A stretch of 15,581 nucleotides of DNA, from positions 1 through 15,581 of the forward strand of contig JBBRLG010000100.1 in assembly GCA_038231495.1 (NCBI GenBank), in the 5' to 3' direction. The notes below the pieces were generated by a model that was given only the letters and a program-made list of their open reading frames with translations, searched no databases and was not told the DNA's origin. Source of the DNA: JBBRLG01 sp038231495 (GTDB lineage Bacteria; Planctomycetota; Planctomycetia; Gemmatales; Gemmataceae). The position numbers and the translations under genes were made by a program. Of this stretch, positions 12,891 through 15,581 are shown piece by piece (the stretch's first letter is position 1; each line of letters starts with the position of its first letter).

Positions 12891-13679
12891 TTACCGGCCG
12901 AGTTTCTGGTAGCCGAGCAGAACGTAGACCGGCTTCCCCTTCGCCTTCGCGGCGGGGTCGATGACCAGCTCGTTGCCCTGGATGCGCTTCATCTGCTCGG
13001 CGGGTATGTCCTCGATGAAGCTCGTTTCCGGCAGCAAGGCCGTGTACACCTTGGTGCCGTAGTGCATCGGGATGACATAGTGCTTCGGCTTCAGCTGCTC
13101 GACCACCTTCTGGGCGTCGATGCCGTTGATCGTGTAGACGCCGCCAATCGGTATCAGCAAAATATCTACTTCACCGATCTTTTTAATCTGATCCTCGGTC
13201 AACATGTGGCCGAGGTCGCCGAGGTGGACGATCTTCAAGCCGTCGGCCTCGATGACCCAGACGCCGTTCTTGCCGCGCTTGATGCCTTGCATGTCGTCGT
13301 GGTAGACCAGCACGTCGCGGACCTTCACGTCCTTGACCGTCTTGTCCTGCTTGTTGAACTCCTCCTTGTCGCCGACCTTCTTCAGCGCGTTGAAGACCGT
13401 CTCGTCCGGTTTGAGTTTCATGAAGTTATCGACGACGTGAGTCTGCGTGTGGTCGTCGTGCAGGTGGCTCATGAGGAGGAGGTCGGCTTTCACCTGGACG
13501 CGCGGGTACTCTTCGATGGCGTGCGGGTCGAGGACGATGTTGGTGCCCTTGGTGGTGGTGATCTCGAAAAACGACTGGCCGTGCCAGCGGATGCTCAGGG
13601 TGGGCAGGTCGGCCGCGGCGGCGGGGGCCGCGACGACGACGGCCAGCAACGGCGCCAGGAACGCGAAGACGCGCGACAT
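12891..13679 (-). CDS. Secreted metallo-beta-lactamase-fold hydrolase (UPF0173/UlaG-like)
   Basis: 262 residues from the ATG at 13679, with GGAG on the minus strand at 13688-13691; the frame extends upstream but that part runs into tandem repeats. Residues 1-23 are a clear signal peptide with an AAA-A cleavage region, so the protein is exported. Metal motif HLHDDH at 72-77, further candidate ligands H152 and H158 in VHLGDLGH, and H206 in IPMHYGT, together the pattern of the UPF0173/L-ascorbate-6-phosphate-lactonase branch of the MBL fold. D75/D76 and the early RWHGQSFFEI segment fit too. It is probably a zinc or manganese-dependent hydrolase acting outside the cytoplasm; the substrate cannot be told. 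Most UPF0173 members are cytoplasmic, so the signal peptide is a distinctive feature. Confidence 0.88.
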   Translation of the reverse strand: MSRVFAFLAPLLAVVVAAPAAAADLPTLSIRWHGQSFFEITTTKGTNIVLDPHAIEEYPRVQVKADLLLMSHLHDDHTQTHVVDNFMKLKPDETVFNALKKVGDKEEFNKQDKTVKDVKVRDVLVYHDDMQGIKRGKNGVWVIEADGLKIVHLGDLGHMLTEDQIKKIGEVDILLIPIGGVYTINGIDAQKVVEQLKPKHYVIPMHYGTKVYTALLPETSFIEDIPAEQMKRIQGNELVIDPAAKAKGKPVYVLLGYQKLGR

Positions 13680-13746
13680 CGTAGGTTCTCCAAGTTGCGG
13701 ATGGGACAGCGAGTTGATGATACCGCGTCGGCGGCGGGTCGTACAA

Positions 13747-13786
13747 GACAAGGAGACAAGGGGACAAGGAGACAAGGGGACAAGGG
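13747..13786. repeat. Octamer tandem repeat (GACAAGGR x5)
   Basis: Five head-to-tail 8-base units, GACAAGGA, GACAAGGG, GACAAGGA, GACAAGGG, GACAAGGG, run from 13747 to 13786 and merge into the hairpin at 13784. The unit is not a multiple of three and lies outside genes. Copy number probably varies between strains through slippage. Confidence 0.85.
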
Positions 13787-13823
13787 GAGCGCCAACGGAT
13801 AGGGGCAATCGTTGGCGCTCCCC
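13784..13823 (-). terminator. Strong hairpin, probable terminator of the CAP/DUF4214 gene
   Basis: GGGGAGCGCCAACG (13784-13797) and CGTTGGCGCTCCCC (13810-13823) form a perfect 14-bp stem with a 12-base loop. It begins 8 bases beyond the TAA (13831-13833) of the minus-strand gene, the expected place for an intrinsic terminator. What follows on that strand is the octamer repeat, not a T-run, so termination may be incomplete or Rho-assisted. Confidence 0.55.
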
Positions 13824-13830
13824 GAACGCT

Positions 13831-15294
13831 TTAGCGCATCTGCGTCTGCCAGTAAACGAGTTCGCCGCCGGTCGGGACGCGGTGCAGCAGGTCCTGGTAC
13901 ATCGCCTGTAACCAGTCGATGACGTTGCCCTTGCCTGCGTTGTTGTAGAACTCCGGCGACGCAATAAAACCGGCGGCCACGTCCTCGTTGGTCGCGCCTT
14001 GTTCAAAGCGGTTGACCCAGTAATGGACCTCGTCCGCCGTCGCCCGGCGGCCGAGCACGTCCTGGTAGGTCTTGCTGATCCGCTCGCCCTCGCGCTCCGG
14101 GCTGGCCGCGAAACCGTACGCCACGTCGTTCGTGGACAGGCCCTGGGCCATTTGTTGCAGCCAGTGGTCGATCTCGGCCTGCGACGCGCTCCGGCCCAAT
14201 AGGTTCTGGTAGATGTCTTTGACCCAGGCGGCCGACGCGCCGCCGTGGTCGCTGACGTATTCGTCCGAGCCGACGAAACTCGCTTCCAGTTGCTCGTCAG
14301 TCATGCCCTGCGCCATCCGGTTGACCCAGTAGTTCACGCCCGCGCTGTCCGGGGTGCGCTGCAAATAGGTCCGGTAGGCGTTGGTCACGAACCGCTGGAA
14401 GTTCTCGGTACTGTGCGTGAACGTGCCGGCAATCTGCAACAGGTTGTTGGGCGCACTGTTCACCTGCGTGCGATTGGAGGTCAGGAAATTGAGCCGGACG
14501 TTCGTGGAGCCGACGGTCACCGTCTGCGTGATGGGCGTGGCCAAACCGCCGCCGCTGGCCGTCACGGTGTAAGTGCCGGGGTTGAGTTGGAGGCTGTAGC
14601 CACCCGCGTCGAACGCCGCCACCGACCCGGCCCCGGCCACGGTGACCGTGACGCCGGCCACGCCTTCGCCGACGCCGTACTTGCCGTTGCCGTCAGCGTC
14701 GTTAAAGACGACGCCGGTCACGAAGGCCCGATAATCGGTCGTGTTGGCCGAGTCGAGGGTGTAGTAATCGGCGGGCGCGCCGTTGGCGTTCAGGGCGACG
14801 CCAATGCCGATCGACTTGTCCGAGTTGTTCAGTGCCAGCAGGTGAAGGCGGTGGCCGAGGTCCGGGATGCCGGCGTCCACGATGAGCGCCTTGAGGGCGG
14901 CGGCGGTGGTAGCGTAGCCCGCCGCAATGCTCTCGTCGTAGGCGGTCCAGGGAAAGCCGGCGTTATCGATGCGCCAGCCGGGGTTGTGGCCGGCCGAATC
15001 GACGTGCCCGAAATAGGTGGTGTCTTTCATGTCCTGCGAATGCTGGCGGGCGGCCTGGATCAGGCGGGAGTCCCAGGCCAGCGGTTCGGCGGCACGGACG
15101 CCGTAGATGGCCGGCAGTCCGATGGCTGCCCCGTACGCTGCCGGGTTGGCGCGGAGGTCGTTGAGTTGCTCCAGAAAGAGTTGCTCCGTCGCGGTGGGTT
15201 GCACACCGGACATCGCCAACCGCGGCTCCAGGGTTTCGAGGACAAGGCGTATTACGCGCGCGCCCGCGCGACAGCTAATTAGACCATTTGCCAT
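13831..15294 (-). CDS. Secreted CAP-domain protein with SdrD-like and DUF4214 domains
   Basis: 487 residues; GAGGG on the minus strand at 15304-15308 precedes the ATG. Residues 15-29 carry IRLVLETLEPRLAMS, the LExLEPR-type N-terminal motif seen in many planctomycete extracellular proteins. A CAP/SCP domain follows (about 33-185): H85 in AARQHSQDM, H97 in YFGHVDS, ESIAAG at 121-126 and LGHRLHLL at 146-153. Next is an SdrD_B/carboxypeptidase-regulatory-like beta domain (about 192-270, VTGVVFNDADGNGKYGVGE). Residues 300-487 contain DUF4214 repeats with the pattern Y..lLgR..s..e..yW...m.qG at about 307, 361, 410 and 465; the fourth stops at YWQTQMR. CAP domains occur in secreted proteins of varied function and DUF4214 is common in surface proteins. 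Probably exported or surface-bound; function unknown. Confidence 0.88.
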   Translation of the reverse strand: MANGLISCRAGARVIRLVLETLEPRLAMSGVQPTATEQLFLEQLNDLRANPAAYGAAIGLPAIYGVRAAEPLAWDSRLIQAARQHSQDMKDTTYFGHVDSAGHNPGWRIDNAGFPWTAYDESIAAGYATTAAALKALIVDAGIPDLGHRLHLLALNNSDKSIGIGVALNANGAPADYYTLDSANTTDYRAFVTGVVFNDADGNGKYGVGEGVAGVTVTVAGAGSVAAFDAGGYSLQLNPGTYTVTASGGGLATPITQTVTVGSTNVRLNFLTSNRTQVNSAPNNLLQIAGTFTHSTENFQRFVTNAYRTYLQRTPDSAGVNYWVNRMAQGMTDEQLEASFVGSDEYVSDHGGASAAWVKDIYQNLLGRSASQAEIDHWLQQMAQGLSTNDVAYGFAASPEREGERISKTYQDVLGRRATADEVHYWVNRFEQGATNEDVAAGFIASPEFYNNAGKGNVIDWLQAMYQDLLHRVPTGGELVYWQTQMR

Positions 15295-15581
15295 TAAATG
15301 CAGCCCTCAAATTAGGAGACTAAACGGTTGGGTTCACGGCTTCCTTGCCGACGAGGCGGCGGTCATCAGTAGATGGTCGGACGACAATTCCAAAAAAAAT
15401 GCAAGTCAATGACGGTAAAGAGCTATGTCGGCATTTCGGCCGGTGAAGCGTTGCTAAAACGTGAAAGATTTGTGGTTTATTTCAGAAATGGCTGGCGCAG
15501 TGGACGGAGATTAACAAACCTTGGGCGAGCGTCGAGGCGTAAGCCCGACGTGGAATGCTCCTGCCCGACGTGGAATGCCCC
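15295..15581. other. Intergenic region upstream of the CAP/DUF4214 gene
   Basis: It holds no convincing gene. It is noticeably richer in A/T than the rest of the window (for example the A8 run near 15392). A TTGACT on the minus strand near 15406-15411 resembles a -35, but I see no matching -10, so no promoter is called. The far end carries the repeat copy at 15524-15581. Confidence 0.5.
15524..15581. repeat. Single copy of the 29-bp repeat arm plus a 20-base-period duplication
   Basis: 15524-15552 matches the left arm of the 3363-3433 palindrome at 28 of 29 positions (A at 15535 instead of G). It is followed by a direct repeat: GCCCGACGTGGAATGC occurs at 15543-15558 and again at 15563-15578. 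The element may continue past the window edge, so whether an inverted partner arm exists is unknown. Confidence 0.75.

Noticed and set aside
13062..13802. 246-codon plus-strand frame antisense to the MBL gene
   Set aside because: Asp/Val-rich antisense image of a gene with a clear signal peptide and metal motif.
14245..15282. 345-codon plus-strand frame antisense to the CAP/DUF4214 gene
   Set aside because: Antisense to a protein with three recognisable modules; composition is shadow-like and no start signal is seen.
1..15581. tRNA, rRNA, riboswitch or sigma-54 promoter
   Set aside because: Reading both strands I saw no cloverleaf, no rRNA core sequence, no riboswitch pattern I know, and no TGGC-N8-TTGC-type promoter. 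A covariance-model search would be needed to exclude short RNAs.

Overview
The window is GC-rich bacterial DNA, most likely from a planctomycete (Gemmataceae or a relative). The best pointers are a large extracellular protein with an N-terminal LEPRLAMS motif and a DUF4214 tail, a multi-TM coiled-coil protein of the DUF4175-like planctomycete type, and short intergenic palindromes such as the arms that read GTCGGGGCGTAAGCCCGACG. This assignment is inferred from protein style and repeats; there is no rRNA or marker gene.

Layout. Bases 1-1479 are accessory: the C-terminal tail of an IS4-like transposase, a TGTCCCC-type tandem repeat, two overlapping small genes (an HExxH protein and an 80-aa partner), and a gene-free stretch with a 20-bp inverted repeat. 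Bases 1480-3267 encode a membrane-anchored, Lys/Glu-rich coiled-coil protein. A 29-bp perfect inverted repeat separates it from a double-length PCMT-like methyltransferase (3502-4728). Bases 4807-8170 form a nucleotide-sugar operon: GDP-mannose 4,6-dehydratase, a GDP-4-keto-6-deoxymannose reductase-like SDR and UDP-glucose 6-dehydrogenase. Together these would supply GDP-6-deoxyhexose (probably GDP-rhamnose) and UDP-glucuronate for surface polysaccharide. Bases 8249-11049 hold an overlapping two-component pair, a membrane histidine kinase and an NtrC-type sigma-54 activator. Bases 11182-12173 hold a second overlapping small-gene pair whose second member carries a HEPN RNase motif (RNWVAH). The rest is on the minus strand: an Isc-type [2Fe-2S] ferredoxin, a 134-bp palindromic element, a secreted metallo-beta-lactamase-fold protein, an octamer tandem repeat plus hairpin, and a secreted CAP/SdrD-like/DUF4214 protein. 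The window ends in a further copy of the 29-bp repeat arm.

Regulation. Several plus-strand transcription units have a recognisable -10 hexamer (TACAAT, TATACT, TATACT, TATAAT, TATAAT, TAAGAT), mostly without a good -35. The gmd promoter is distinctive: a perfect TAATTACGG/CCGTAATTA inverted repeat overlaps its -10 box.

The best candidates for an undescribed system are the HEPN pair at 11182-12173 and, second, the HExxH pair at 297-1027. In both, two small genes overlap by GTGA, and neither partner protein is one I recognise.
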